This document shows positions 46,226 to 55,837 of a stretch of 64,000 nucleotides of DNA, in pieces. The notes under the pieces are model-generated. The model saw only the letters and a list, made by a program, of their open reading frames with translations, did no database searches and was not told where the DNA came from. The stretch spans positions 2,728,001 through 2,792,000 of the forward strand of contig JAGVRJ010000002.1 of the NCBI GenBank assembly GCA_019059635.1. Reading direction: 5' to 3'. The stretch comes from Proales similis (Eukaryota > Rotifera > Eurotatoria > Ploima > Proalidae). The number at the start of each line of letters is the position of its first letter. Position 1 is the first letter of the stretch. Made by a program: the position numbers and the translations under genes.

Positions 46226-46432
46226 TGTATATTTTTTTCTGCGCTCTTATTACGCAATCTACTCGACAGACGTTTAGAAATGCCTTTTGCACAGGATTTA
46301 GTTTGTCTATTTTGAGCAAATTGAATTCAAAAGAGTCAATGAACGCCCCCCCTGCCAAATTTGCTTTCGGGACTAGGGCGGAGAAATAAATTCGGGTCCC
46401 GTTCTTTTCTTTTCTTCTTAGCCTTCATCTCT

Positions 46433-46672
46433 AATTGAATAGATGGAACGTCTTGTCGACATTTGGCCAAAACTTGTCAACCAGTCATTTGTCATTTGTG
46501 TTAGCGCATGCAATCGCATATTTCCCATTTGGTACTCAGTTGTAAGAGGATTCAAAGATAAGCTTAGAATAGAAACTTTTTTTCGTCTCCCTAAAAATTG
46601 AATAGATGGAAGGTTTTGTCGACATTTGGCCAGAACTTGTCATTTGTGCCTGCGCAAGCAATGCGATATTTT
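46433..46672. repeat. two imperfect direct copies of a 75-90-base segment
   Basis: Copy 1 (46433-46523) and copy 2 (46596-46672) both run from AATTGAATAGATGGAA through GTCGACATTTGGCCA and CTTGTCATTTGTG to GCGATATTT-like ends, with small insertions. They lie about 500-700 bases upstream of the mucin-like gene and could be duplicated control elements. Confidence 0.75.
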
Positions 46673-47142
46673 GTACATGGGTTAAGGTGGCGGCCGGTAA
46701 TAAAATGATGGAAAGCGGTGATAAGCTTTAAAATAAAACCTGGCCGAGATAAAGTCGTGAATCGAAAACAAAATATCAATCAAGCGATGGGCTCCGATTA
46801 CGTTTGATTATTTGCGGCGTTCGATATCAAGATGGAAATGATGAGAATGCTGCTCGGGCAAACTATGGGCGTAGATAAGAGTCGACTCGGATTTGATTTA
46901 TTTCATCATCCAACTAGACGACTCACCGCCGGCTTTGTTGGGTTGACTATCGATGAAACATTAGCCACATTATTGACGCACGACTTATTGGGTTTCATTT
47001 ATCCACCCGTTCTTCGCGAGCTTCAAACTACCAGTCAAGTATTTCAGCTAACTGTTTTTAACCGCTGTTGTGTTGAAGAGGCGTTCGCCATCTCAAATAC
47101 ACTTGTCTTCATTTTGTTTTTCGTCTCGACTTTTCTCCTCGA

Positions 47143-47703
47143 ATGTATCGCATGGATTTTAGCGACGGACCTGTCGGCTCAGCGCGCCGCATGCCTTTCC
47201 TGCGACGATACAAGAATCTCTTGATAATTGTGACCGCAAGCGTTGGAATCATTCTGTTACTAGTCGGTATCATACTAGCCATAGTTCTTTCCATTCAAAA
47301 ACCGGCCAAAGAGACGGTGCTGCAAGAGGAAACAACCGAGCTGAGTGAAACGACATTAAGCTCAGAAACCACTGCAAGTCAGCCGCCTTTCACGGAACAA
47401 TCGACCAAGCCCGAAACGACTCGCACTTCGGCAAGCAGTACAGAGCCAACAGTCCCATCAAGTTCTACGACTAGCGTCCAAACAGAGCCGACATCATCAA
47501 CCACCCAGGTGACGTCAGACCAAGCCAGCACCGGCCAAGACTCATCCTCCACCCTTCCAAGCACCTCGGCCCAAACTGAGACCCCAGGAAGCAATGAGAC
47601 TACTGAAGGCTCGATTTCGACTGAGAATTCGATGGCATCTACATCTTCAGCTGACGAAACGTCAATCTCGACTTCTCCGGAACCAACTACAGCCAAACCA
47701 TAG
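47143..47703 (+). CDS. small mucin-like single-span membrane protein
   Basis: A single exon encodes 186 aa, starting MYRMDFSDG. A basic stretch (RRMPFLRRYK, about residues 15-25) precedes one strong membrane span (residues about 26-50, LLIIVTASVGIILLLVGIILAIVL). About 130 residues made mostly of Ser, Thr, Glu and Pro follow, an obvious mucin-type O-glycosylation region. There is no cleavable signal peptide; the positive-inside rule puts the short N terminus in the cytoplasm and the Ser/Thr-rich part outside. No family is recognised. Another open frame at 46832-47224 overlaps its start but looks accidental. Confidence 0.65.
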   Translation: MYRMDFSDGPVGSARRMPFLRRYKNLLIIVTASVGIILLLVGIILAIVLSIQKPAKETVLQEETTELSETTLSSETTASQPPFTEQSTKPETTRTSASSTEPTVPSSSTTSVQTEPTSSTTQVTSDQASTGQDSSSTLPSTSAQTETPGSNETTEGSISTENSMASTSSADETSISTSPEPTTAKP

Positions 47704-47972
47704 GCTAAGTATATCGAAGCCTCAAGTTTCTGTTCGGTTCAAGTTAGTTGCAGTCAACAATCGTCAAAGAGGAGATTTTCGACGTAAAACACGCGCAGAA
47801 TGAAGTCAGAAAAGTAATTGGCTGAAACGCGGTCAGCATATATTGCGATTTATATTTGAATTTAATCAACAACAAACACCAATAGTTCCCAAGTGCGTCT
47901 GTTAATAAATTTTCTTTTTTGTTTAAAAAGCAAAAAGACACCAAAGTGAATTTACAAGCGAGAAGAGTACAC

Positions 47973-48470
47973 TCAAAGACTTATGAAAACGCTGATGAAC
48001 ACATTGATAAGTGTGATGAGTAGAGCGAGTAGAGTAGTTCCGTTATTGGATCTGATCAACTGGCGGCGTTTTTCCTCGTCGATGAACTCGCCATTGCGAG
48101 CCAAAAACACGAGCAGGACGGCGAGCAGAACCTGAAGAGCTATCGAAAGAGCCACCAGGGTTATGAGTGTAATGTTGATCGCGATCCAATCATTGCGGGT
48201 GATGATGATCTTGAGTTGGGCGAAGTTTGTTGTGAGCAAAGCGATGTTAAAGAAACCAGTGGCAAACGTCTTTCGAGTCGCGTAATTGTCGAATATGTTG
48301 GCCAAATCCTTCAGTCCGATCGGATTGAAGTTTGAGAATAGTCCTCCGTCCACCGGCTCATCACTCTCCTCCGCTCTCTTCTTTCCTTGTTTCTTCTTTT
48401 GTTCTGTTGTTGGCTCCTCATTGGACACCACCGTCCCTAGTTCGTTCACATCCTCCACCTTGCTGCTCAT
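47973..48470 (-). CDS. NINJ: ninjurin (plasma-membrane rupture / adhesion protein)
   Basis: A single exon encodes 165 aa. The acidic, Lys-rich N terminus (residues 1-40) is followed by the ninjurin core: NYATRKTFATGFFNIALLTTNFAQLK, where NYATKK...G..DIALL.ANA.QLK is the family signature. This stretch forms the amphipathic helices. Two hydrophobic helices come next (residues about 95-120 and 140-165). Ninjurins polymerise in the plasma membrane and cut it open during lytic cell death, and also act in cell adhesion (family knowledge). The absence of introns is unusual among genes here. It is convergent with the mucin-like gene; the 269 bases between them carry both 3' UTRs. Confidence 0.85.
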   Translation of the reverse strand: MSSKVEDVNELGTVVSNEEPTTEQKKKQGKKRAEESDEPVDGGLFSNFNPIGLKDLANIFDNYATRKTFATGFFNIALLTTNFAQLKIIITRNDWIAINITLITLVALSIALQVLLAVLLVFLARNGEFIDEEKRRQLIRSNNGTTLLALLITLINVFISVFISL

Positions 48471-49243
48471 TATTTCTTTTCAACTTGTTCGCCGCCTCGG
48501 CTCTACTCTCCGTAATCAAATTCTTTTCAGGTCTACTGGGATGAGGCGGAATGAAACCATAGAAACTAATTTACAAATATTTGCAGCCAGGCCCAGATAA
48601 ATCTGGCTAGAAACTGTAGAGCAAATTAAAATGCAAAAACATAGATGACGGCACACACAGGCTCACGTCCTTGGCGTTCAAAAATGAGAATAATGCACGT
48701 CTATGGCAATTGTTGACGCGATTGACAAAACTCTGTCTCTCTCTCTCTCTTTCTAACATAAACCGAATGCTGCTCTGACAAACTTGTTGAAGGTCATTTC
48801 TTCGTCTAGAGCGGTTAGCAACTTCTCATTATTCAAAAAACATGAATCACACGCCGCAGTTATCAAACAAACGTTTTTGTCAAACTTGAATTTTAAACAA
48901 GTTGGTCGAATTCATTCTGGCCCAGCACTCTGAATATCAATTCTCGCTTTTTCTTGTTCACCTGTTCACTTTTGAGGAGAAGATTCATTCACGACTTAGA
49001 GTGGTAGTGAATTATGAAGAGCGGCAAAAAGGAATTATGCTTTCGACAAATCGGGTCGCGATTGAGCCAAGAATGATGGATGTTAGATTGCGAGACCAAA
49101 CATAAAGAATAGATTTAGCTCCTAAATGCAACAGGTGTTTATTGAGCAGCCATATAAACGATCCTAGTGAGTTGGATAGTTTCCGTTCGGAGCAGCTTGA
49201 GCAGAATCAAATATGCAGTTTGTTTCACCAACAGCGGGCCGAG
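48471..49243. other. intergenic region upstream of ninjurin
   Basis: This 773-base gap should hold the ninjurin promoter and the 3' UTR of the small gene beyond. A (CT)n run lies at 48737-48751. A plus-strand open frame at 48902-49105 has no protein-like character. Nothing else is recognised. Confidence 0.5.
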
Positions 49244-49563
49244 TCAGTCGGCGCTGATTTGAATATTCAACGCCTTGTATTCAAATTGGCCGCCCTCTGA
49301 TCCGTTACGAATGAAACGTTCCAAATTGATCAAGTTTTCGATTATTTCGAGCATCAGAAACGCCAATGATCGCAGCTTGTCCTGAAATTAAATTCCAAAT
49401 TTAGCGCGTTGCCGACGCCCGAATCGAAATAGTTTACAATCATCGCGTTCAAACTTATTCCGCCATGGCCGAATCGGATGAAATCGGATTCAATCTCTTT
49501 CATCATGTGAATGGCGTTTGCGGTCGCCTGCGAAAACTTGACGTCAAATGAGCTCATTTTCAA
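49244..49563 (-). CDS. small two-exon protein of unknown family
   Basis: Exons are 49438-49563 and 49244-49381, joined by a 56-base GT-AG intron, giving 87 aa (MKMSSFDVKFSQATANAIHM...). A second ATG two codons in could be the start instead. The predicted protein is mostly helical: an amphipathic helix (ATANAIHMMKEIESDFI), a Gly-rich turn (GHGGISL) and a second helix (LRSLAFLMLEIIENLINLERF). It has no membrane span or signal peptide. The size and helical hairpin suggest a subunit of a larger complex, but no family is recognised. The in-phase intron and the absence of low-complexity sequence support a real gene. Confidence 0.55.
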
Positions 49564-49718
49564 CGCGCAAAGAAGAAACTTTCTCGAATGTCTCTTTTAA
49601 ATTCGCATTTCGAACAGCGTTGCATGGTCAAGCACGTTGCTTTGAGCCTTGACACTTGAAACAGCGCACATTCAGTCATTTCATGCAAAACGTGCAGTTT
49701 TTGTCACTTCTCAAAATT

Positions 49719-51320
49719 TTATTTCGAATTTTTTTCGATGTTGTGTGGCTTTTTGTGGCCGGCCACGTTCTCTCTAACTCGATTACTGTACATTCCTTGT
49801 GAAGACTCGCAGAACTGCTCGACAAGATCGCTTTTTCTCAATTTGCGCTGGGCATTCAGCTCCTTGAGCAGAATCTGGTAACGCTCTATTTCTGACTGAG
49901 AGCCAGAACGTTCCAAGGCGCTTTGAAGATGACTCAGCTACGGTGCAAATTAGTTGGCCACTTTTTCAGATCGATTCAATCTGTCACTTGAGATTTCTCT
50001 TACCACCACTTTGTAGACAAACTGCTTCTTGTTGTCGAGTCTTTTCTCGTTCACCAGCATGTCGAGTAGTGACAACGCTTCCCCAAGTAGATTCATTCTG
50101 CTCATTATAATTATCTAATTTTAGCAATTTGCAACTCATTTAAAATTGCCCATCTCGAATGCGGCTCAGCATCACTCACCATCAAATTCTTGTGCAATAT
50201 TCCATCAAATCTATCGGCCGATGCGAGATATTCGAGCGCAAATGTGAGGTCTTCCTTCAGCCAAAACACGATCATTCAACTTTAATGGTTGTCTCACTTT
50301 TGAATACGAACTTGTCTGAGCGCGAAGAAAAATATTTGCACCAAAGAGTTGACACCAAAAGCCCATCTGTTTTTTTTTCCTGTTACGATGAGCTCCTTCA
50401 GCTTTGCGTAAGAGCTCTGGTCGCCCTTTGTTTTGCAAATTCAGTTTAGTAGCTTTGATAGGCAAACTTTTGCGCTGATTTGACCTACTATTCTATACAA
50501 ACTCAAGGTGACCGCATTTAAAATAGAACTGGGCACTTTGGCCAGTCCGTGTTGGAGCTCTTGTTCGAAAAACCTGAGCACATCAGAATAGCGCTTGTCT
50601 TCTATGAGCTTGTCTACTATCAGGATGGAGACGGACAAATCGCTCAAAAGCGAATGCTTCAGCTCCTTTCTTGAACAATAGACCTAAAGCTGAATTTGAA
50701 GCGTGAATCGTCAACTACATACGGCATCTTTGAACAGTTCTAGTGCCTTGTCGATTTGATTTTCCTTGTACAATAGACGCACAATAATCGGAGCGATAAG
50801 AAATTTTTCCTCATTTGTTTGAGTTCGATTTAGCCTTTGGATTTAGTAGATTAGTAAAAGAATTGAGAAGCAATGAGCTGCTGATAGAGGCACCGTTTCA
50901 ATCCTTGTTGAAGAAGATCGAAATCTTGCTCACTTTTCGACAAATACAGAAGCGGTTTGATTTGCTCGAACAGCTCCCGAGCCGAGACATTTTTGCTCAG
51001 CAGGCTTCTCACATATTCCCTTCGCTCGTCTTTATATGATATATTTTCAGGTCGAGATAAGGCCAGTTGTGTCCAGAGAGGCTTTTACCGACGTTGATAT
51101 TTGACGTTCGAAACTCTTCTCGAATTTTTTCAAATCGTGAAAGCTTGGTTTCAAAATCGCTGAAGAAAGAGTTGCTGGGCTCTTGAAATTTTTTTATCAT
51201 TGCACTTGAGAGACCCGAAACACAAGAGCAAATGTAGAAATTACGTTTTAAAGTGAGGCAGGCGGCTTTTGGAAACGCTAATTGTCCAAAACTGGACACT
51301 CGACCTAAACGGCGAAACAT
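49719..51320 (-). CDS. helical-repeat protein, probably mitochondrial (PTCD2-like), copy 1
   Basis: Exons resolved from the 5' end are 51089-51320, 50894-51029, 50723-50834 and 50489-50665. They are followed by exons around 50424-50340, 50283-50184, 50118-50011 and 49935-49719. The start is set at MFRRLGRVSS because the next 30 residues are basic and Ser/Ala-rich like a mitochondrial presequence. The rest is pairs of amphipathic helices (for example SVSILIVDKLIEDKRYSDVLRFF, RLLYKENQIDKALELF) in the style of PPR/TPR repeats. The similarity to the PTCD2 family of mitochondrial RNA-binding proteins is my impression, not a demonstrated match. Three paralogues lie downstream on the opposite strand. 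The start is 155 bases from the divergent copy 2 start. Confidence 0.65.
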
Positions 51321-51475
51321 TTGTGAGTAAAATAGACCGATATTGGGGCATACATGCATTTGCTTCGAACGCGAGTGGCAAAGTTAAGTTGCATCAGCCA
51401 TGTCCTCGAAGAGCATTGAAGAGAAAAATCAAATTGAATTATTCAGACTGACTGAAGGTTACATAAGATCTTGAA

Positions 51476-53014
51476 ATGCTGAAATGGAGATTTAACAAGA
51501 TAAACTTGAGAATTGGCGATCAGACAGGTCAGTAGCATCAATGGCCGACATGTCTCAGGCTGCTTGATTGCTTAGGTTTAGTGCGGAAAATTTACAGCCC
51601 AAGCTATTTGGGCATCGAGAGCTTCCGGCAAAAAAGACAAGTCTACCTAGCCTCACTTGTTACGAAACCGAGTAAGGATCAGTCAATTTTGACTTTTTAT
51701 TTGACAATCGAAAATAATTTGCCTTGAAGAGCATTTGGAAACGCAACGCAGAATTCTTGGGCAGGACCACGCGGTTCCAGTTGAGAAAATATTCAATTTT
51801 ATTCGTTTGGCCGAGAACAAAGACGACTTCGATTTGGTTCTAAATCAAATAAAAAAGTAAGTGACGTCAAGTTCGGCCTCAAAGATATGCGTCGTCCGAT
51901 CTGATTGCTCGCCATCAGGAATTTGAAGAAGAAGAAAAAACTAGCGCCTGCTCAAGCTAGCGGTCTCCTCATCGAATTCAACCGTCTTTTATATTTTCTC
52001 GACAACATCGACTATGCAGTCGATCGTCTTTTTAACGACCCGGTATAATCTTAGCCTTGTTCTGTAGGGCGACTGAGAACTTTCGAGCTCCTCTCTTTTC
52101 CTTTAAGGTTTTGAAAAGCTTCATTCGTGGATCATATCCAACACTGCTAATGATGAACAAGCTACTCGAAAAGAAACGATTTGAGGAAGTGCTCGAGTTG
52201 TTCCTCAAGCAGACCGACGACTACACAAACTTGAGCCTGAACGCGGCCAGAACTAAAATCTTCTTGAGGCAGGCAATACCATTCGATCAGCTTGACTGTG
52301 TTAGCGATGCATTATATCAAATGGTGAGAATAGCTCGCTGAACTGCTCCAAAGTGAATGTTGAATGAATGAAATCTTTGCCAAAACGCAGGCCGACAATT
52401 CAAAGTCAATTTTGATTTTGCAGACCTTGAACGCAATTCTACACGATAAGCAATGTCGACTTGGCAACAAGGCCACCGCTCGGCTCGTCCTGCTCTGCTT
52501 CAGAAACGTAAATCTTCTCTTTTGCTTGTGTCGTATGCTCGATCTGACTCGATCTGACGGCGTAGAATGAGATCTCTGCCGGTGTTCGCATTGCTTTGGA
52601 AAATCCGATTAATTACAGTCTCAAGCTCAATCTGCAAGTAAACGCGTTGTTCAAGCAAATGATCGAAAAGCAAAACTAACGAGAACAAAACACAGATGCT
52701 GGGCCTTTGCCTGAGTAATAGAGTCGAGGATAGTATTTTCATTGCTCAGGAAATATTCAAATTTCGCTGTCAAGAAAGTCGCCGCCACTGTGGCCGAATA
52801 TTTCCGATTGTGGTAAGTGCCTTGTCAATTGCTTCTAGTGCTAGTCCAAGGTCTAGTCTGCTTTGCACAGATGTCAGCCGTTGAGCGAAGCGTAAACGAG
52901 TCCAACGCTTCAAGTGAACTTATGCCAAAGTTTCTTCTTTTAAAAAAGAAATTGTTACAAGACAATCGCATCAGTGACTCTGACCTGGGCGAGTATGTAA
53001 ACGAAATCGATTAG
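51476..53014 (+). CDS. helical-repeat protein, probably mitochondrial (PTCD2-like), copy 2
   Basis: The first exon is 51476-51527 (MLKWRFNKINLRIGDQTG), and its basic, acid-free start suggests import into mitochondria. Later exons carry the family landmarks in order: DDFDLVLNQIKK, then RLLYFLDNIDYAVDRLF, then YPTLLMMNKLLEKKRFEEVLELF, IPFDQLDCVSDALYQM, LGNKATARLVLLCFRN, LGLCLSNRVEDSIFIAQEI, and a polar C terminus ending GEYVNEID at 53014. Introns of about 50-70 bases separate them. Motif order is the same as in copies 1, 3 and 4, which fixes the exon choice. Role inferred: mitochondrial RNA or ribosome-associated helical-repeat protein. Confidence 0.65.
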
Positions 53015-53166
53015 CACAAAGTTTTCTGGCCGAATAAATTTCACTTCCTTTTTTCTAAAATGTCTCTCATCTCCGAAGCTTTCTCTTCATAAAGTGTGCA
53101 CTGCGAAATGCATTCTAGTAAAAATTTCCATAAATCGAAAAAAAGCTGAAAATTAAAAGTTAAGCG

Positions 53167-54506
53167 ATGGCATTGAGATGCCTTAATTCGGTTCGAGCGG
53201 CATTCACGTTCAGCGTGAGAAGGTTTTACACTGAAGCAGAGCTTAAAATCGATCGGCAGAGATTTGAAAAGTCGCTTCAAAATGCGCAAATTCAAAATGA
53301 AAAGGCTCAGCTAAAAGAGGAAATTCGCCAACAAAACCAAGAGGACAGTCTAGATCCGAACAACGTGATTAAGTTTTCAACAATAGCAAGCACTGACGAC
53401 GACATAGCACTTTTGTGCAGCGCGCTCAAAAAGTAAACAGATCGTCTCGCAGCTCGATTTGAATGATTTTGGAAAATTTCGGCCAAAGCGTGATCACATC
53501 TGGTCTAATGGACGAAATGCAAATCAAAGGAGCCATGAGCAATTTCATGCGAACGTTGTATTTGACTGACAAGATAGACGTCGCCCTGAATCTCATAAGA
53601 ACCGAACCGGTAAATACTCTTCATTTACGATAACCAATTCCAGTAAGCGGCCAACATGAACTTAAGGAATTGAGCCGGCACATAAAGGGAAAGTACCCGT
53701 CGTTGATGATCATGAACAAACTGCTTAGTCAAAAGCGACACGTCGAAGCAGTGGGCATTTTCTTTGATCAAATCAACCACTATAGTCTGGACGGATCATA
53801 TTCGACTAAAACGCCACTTTTCTTGCGTCAAGAGATTCCATTCGATCACATAAACTGCGTTGTCGAAGCGCTCTACTCTTTGGTTAGTCTCATTTGCCTG
53901 CTCTTGGCTTACTTTGGCTGATCGGCTTTGCACCAGGGAAATGAAGAAGCTTTTCAATTGCTCGATCGTCTAATCGTCATTCTAAATGGAAAAGGAAGCA
54001 AACTCAGTCAAAAGGCAGCTACACGGGCATTCATGCTGGCGGTCAAACAGGTAAACTCGTCGGGCGAGCAACAATCTTGAATTGAAGCCCAATCAAATTT
54101 AATCATTCAAGAACCATAGTGAATGGGCTTACGAGCTGTTATTCAACTGCTTGATCGAACTTGATCTGAGGATTAATCTGGAGGCGAGCTGCCCTCTTTT
54201 TGATTCGAATCTAAATCATTGGTTCATGGACGCTCATTTTAGATAATTGCGCTGAGTCGAATGTTGCGCATTAATCACGCTTTTATGGTCGCCAACAAGA
54301 TGTTTGACATCACAAACATTAAACTGCATCAATACACGGGCAAGTTTTTTCCGTTTGCGCTCGAGTGCCTGAGCGAGGCGATTGAGCAATGCGACAATAA
54401 GCAAACAGCAGACGAGTACAGACGAGAACTAGACGAACTGAAAGCAAAGATCACAAATGGACAACGCTGGGCCAAAAAAGACATAGACGCGTATTGCAGC
54501 GCGTAG
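53167..54506 (+). CDS. helical-repeat protein, probably mitochondrial (PTCD2-like), copy 3
   Basis: The first exon (from 53167) gives MALRCLNSVRAAFTFSVRRF, a textbook-like mitochondrial presequence. It is followed by a charged coiled segment and DDDIALLCSALKK. Later exons contain MRTLYLTDKIDVALNLI, YPSLMIMNKLLSQKRHVEAVGIF, IPFDHINCVVEALYSL, LSQKAATRAFMLAVKQ, a segment around 54120-54170 (EWAYELLFNCLIELDL) and LRINHAFMVANKMFDI. The last exon ends AKKDIDAYCSA at 54506. These correspond motif by motif to copies 1, 2 and 4. It sits head-to-tail with copy 2, 152 bases downstream. Same inferred role. Confidence 0.65.
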
Positions 54507-54909
54507 ACGACTCTCATCGTCGTCCTCTTCTTATTTTTGCCTCAGTTCGTATTTTTAATCTGAAAATCTAGAAATAAATATTTATAATGGCTCACTCGAA
54601 CGAGTGCTGTGAAGTGAATTGGCAAAGCATTCAATCGGAGGCGCGAGCTTAACTTGTTTCAGGTCGAGATTTGAAGAATCTATTTTAAGAGAGCGCTGCT
54701 GCCTGGGCCCATTCGTTCATTAATCGTTTCGCTTTGAAATGTGTCTTTGTCCATCCCAGAAAAATAATTTAAAAATATCTCTTTGCTTGCCATTTGAGTT
54801 GATTGCTCGCCTGCACAGATAGAATTTCAACAATTTCGCGCTTAGGCTCTCTGGCCCATTGGTTTGTATATTCGAATAAGAACAAACAGCGAAACAAGAG
54901 ATTTAGAGT
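54507..54909. other. intergenic region before the four-span gene
   Basis: This 403-base gap contains an AATAAA at about 54572-54577 on the plus strand, the likely poly(A) signal of copy 3 (66 bases past its stop). The promoter of the next gene should also be here. No further features are seen. Confidence 0.5.
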
Positions 54910-55539
54910 ATGAATCTCAAAGAAATCAAGCAAAATGTGTCTTACGCACTTTTGACAGTGATTGTAGGCACTTAAATTTTCTGCTCGCTAATCCAAACAG
55001 CTCAGAAAGAGGAAAGTTAACTCAAGGTCTTTCAAATTGGCGCCTCGATTGCTTTGGCGTTCGCCTTTCCAACCACTAGCCCGCTGAAACCGGACGAAAC
55101 CTATCACTTTTATCTGGCCATGTCAATCGCTCTGTCCGTCTTGCCTTCAATTCTACTTGTCGGCTACTTGTTCGGCTCCAAAGAGCTCAACAACTATCGA
55201 CAGCCGGTAAACGCATTTTCGTTTCCTATTCTCACAATTCGCAATCGCAATCAACTCAAATTCGGGGGGCCAAGGGAGTTCTATTGAGCGTACTGTGCAT
55301 CGGTCTGTCGTTGACGCTGATCGTTGCCGTCTGTATCACAGCCAGCAATGTGATCAAAATGAACAAAGTGGTCGGTCAACAGATGAGTCGAGCTGGCGCT
55401 TTCATAGCCAATGCGGTAATTTGACCATTCAACTAATAGACTCTTAATTTCGCTGATCACACACTCCGACCAGGTGCTCACCATATTCGCCTGTTTAGCG
55501 CACACAGTGGCAATATTCTTCTGGAGAGGCGTTGAATAG
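54910..55539 (+). CDS. small four-span membrane protein of unknown family
   Basis: Exons are 54910-54963, 55027-55206, 55275-55415 and 55474-55539, giving 146 aa with clean phases. The start MNLKEIKQNVSYALLTVIVF leads directly into span 1. Four hydrophobic segments follow: YALLTVIVFQIGASIALAF, FYLAMSIALSVLPSILLVGYLF, VLLSVLCIGLSLTLIVAVCI and VLTIFACLAHTVAIFFW. Between spans 2 and 3 is a short polar loop (GSKELNNYRQP); the C terminus is a stub (RGVE). The layout is tetraspan-like, as in MARVEL or similar small membrane proteins, but no signature motif is present. It interrupts the helical-repeat cluster between copies 3 and 4, with no apparent functional link. Confidence 0.65.
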
Positions 55540-55837
55540 ACTCGACACTGCTCTTTGTTTCCATATTCGAATGACCCAAATATAAGAAGAAAGCTTGAAA
55601 AAAGCAAATTCCAACTCAAATTTACTCATCTCTTGTTTTGTTAACTTCATTCTAAACGCCGACTTGGGTTCGAGTCGAGACTGCGCTTGTTCGCTTTGAT
55701 GTTTTGTGTGTTTGCTTGTATGAATGAATGTAGAAGCGCATGCTTCGCGCGTTTGAGTGAATAAATAAGCGAAATCTCACTCGAGTGATCTCAGAAAATA
55801 GTTTCCTCCTCTTGTTGATCATTTAAATAGTTAAAGG
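55540..55837. other. intergenic region before helical-repeat copy 4
   Basis: This 298-base AT-rich gap holds an AATAAA at about 55759-55764 and presumably the promoter of copy 4. A tRNA B-box-like TGGGTTCGAGTC at 55664 has no matching A box or acceptor stem. Confidence 0.4.

Larger units (their letters stand above)
42323..47142. other. 4.8-kb region without coding signal
   Basis: This is the longest non-coding stretch in the window, between the divergent torsin and mucin-like genes. It holds (GA)n, (CT)n, (CA)n, (GT)n and (CG)n runs, a duplicated 75-90-base segment near 46.5 kb, and a 10-bp perfect hairpin at 44065-44102. Short open frames are low-complexity or lack family features. It may contain cis-regulatory elements or an untranslated RNA. 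None can be named. Confidence 0.6.

Noticed and set aside
46832-47224. 130-residue plus-strand open frame before the mucin-like gene
   Set aside because: It overlaps the start of the better supported mucin-like frame and has no recognisable features. It may be 5' UTR.
55655-55690. Possible tRNA B box (TGGGTTCGAGTC)
   Set aside because: No A box at the right distance and no acceptor-stem pairing.
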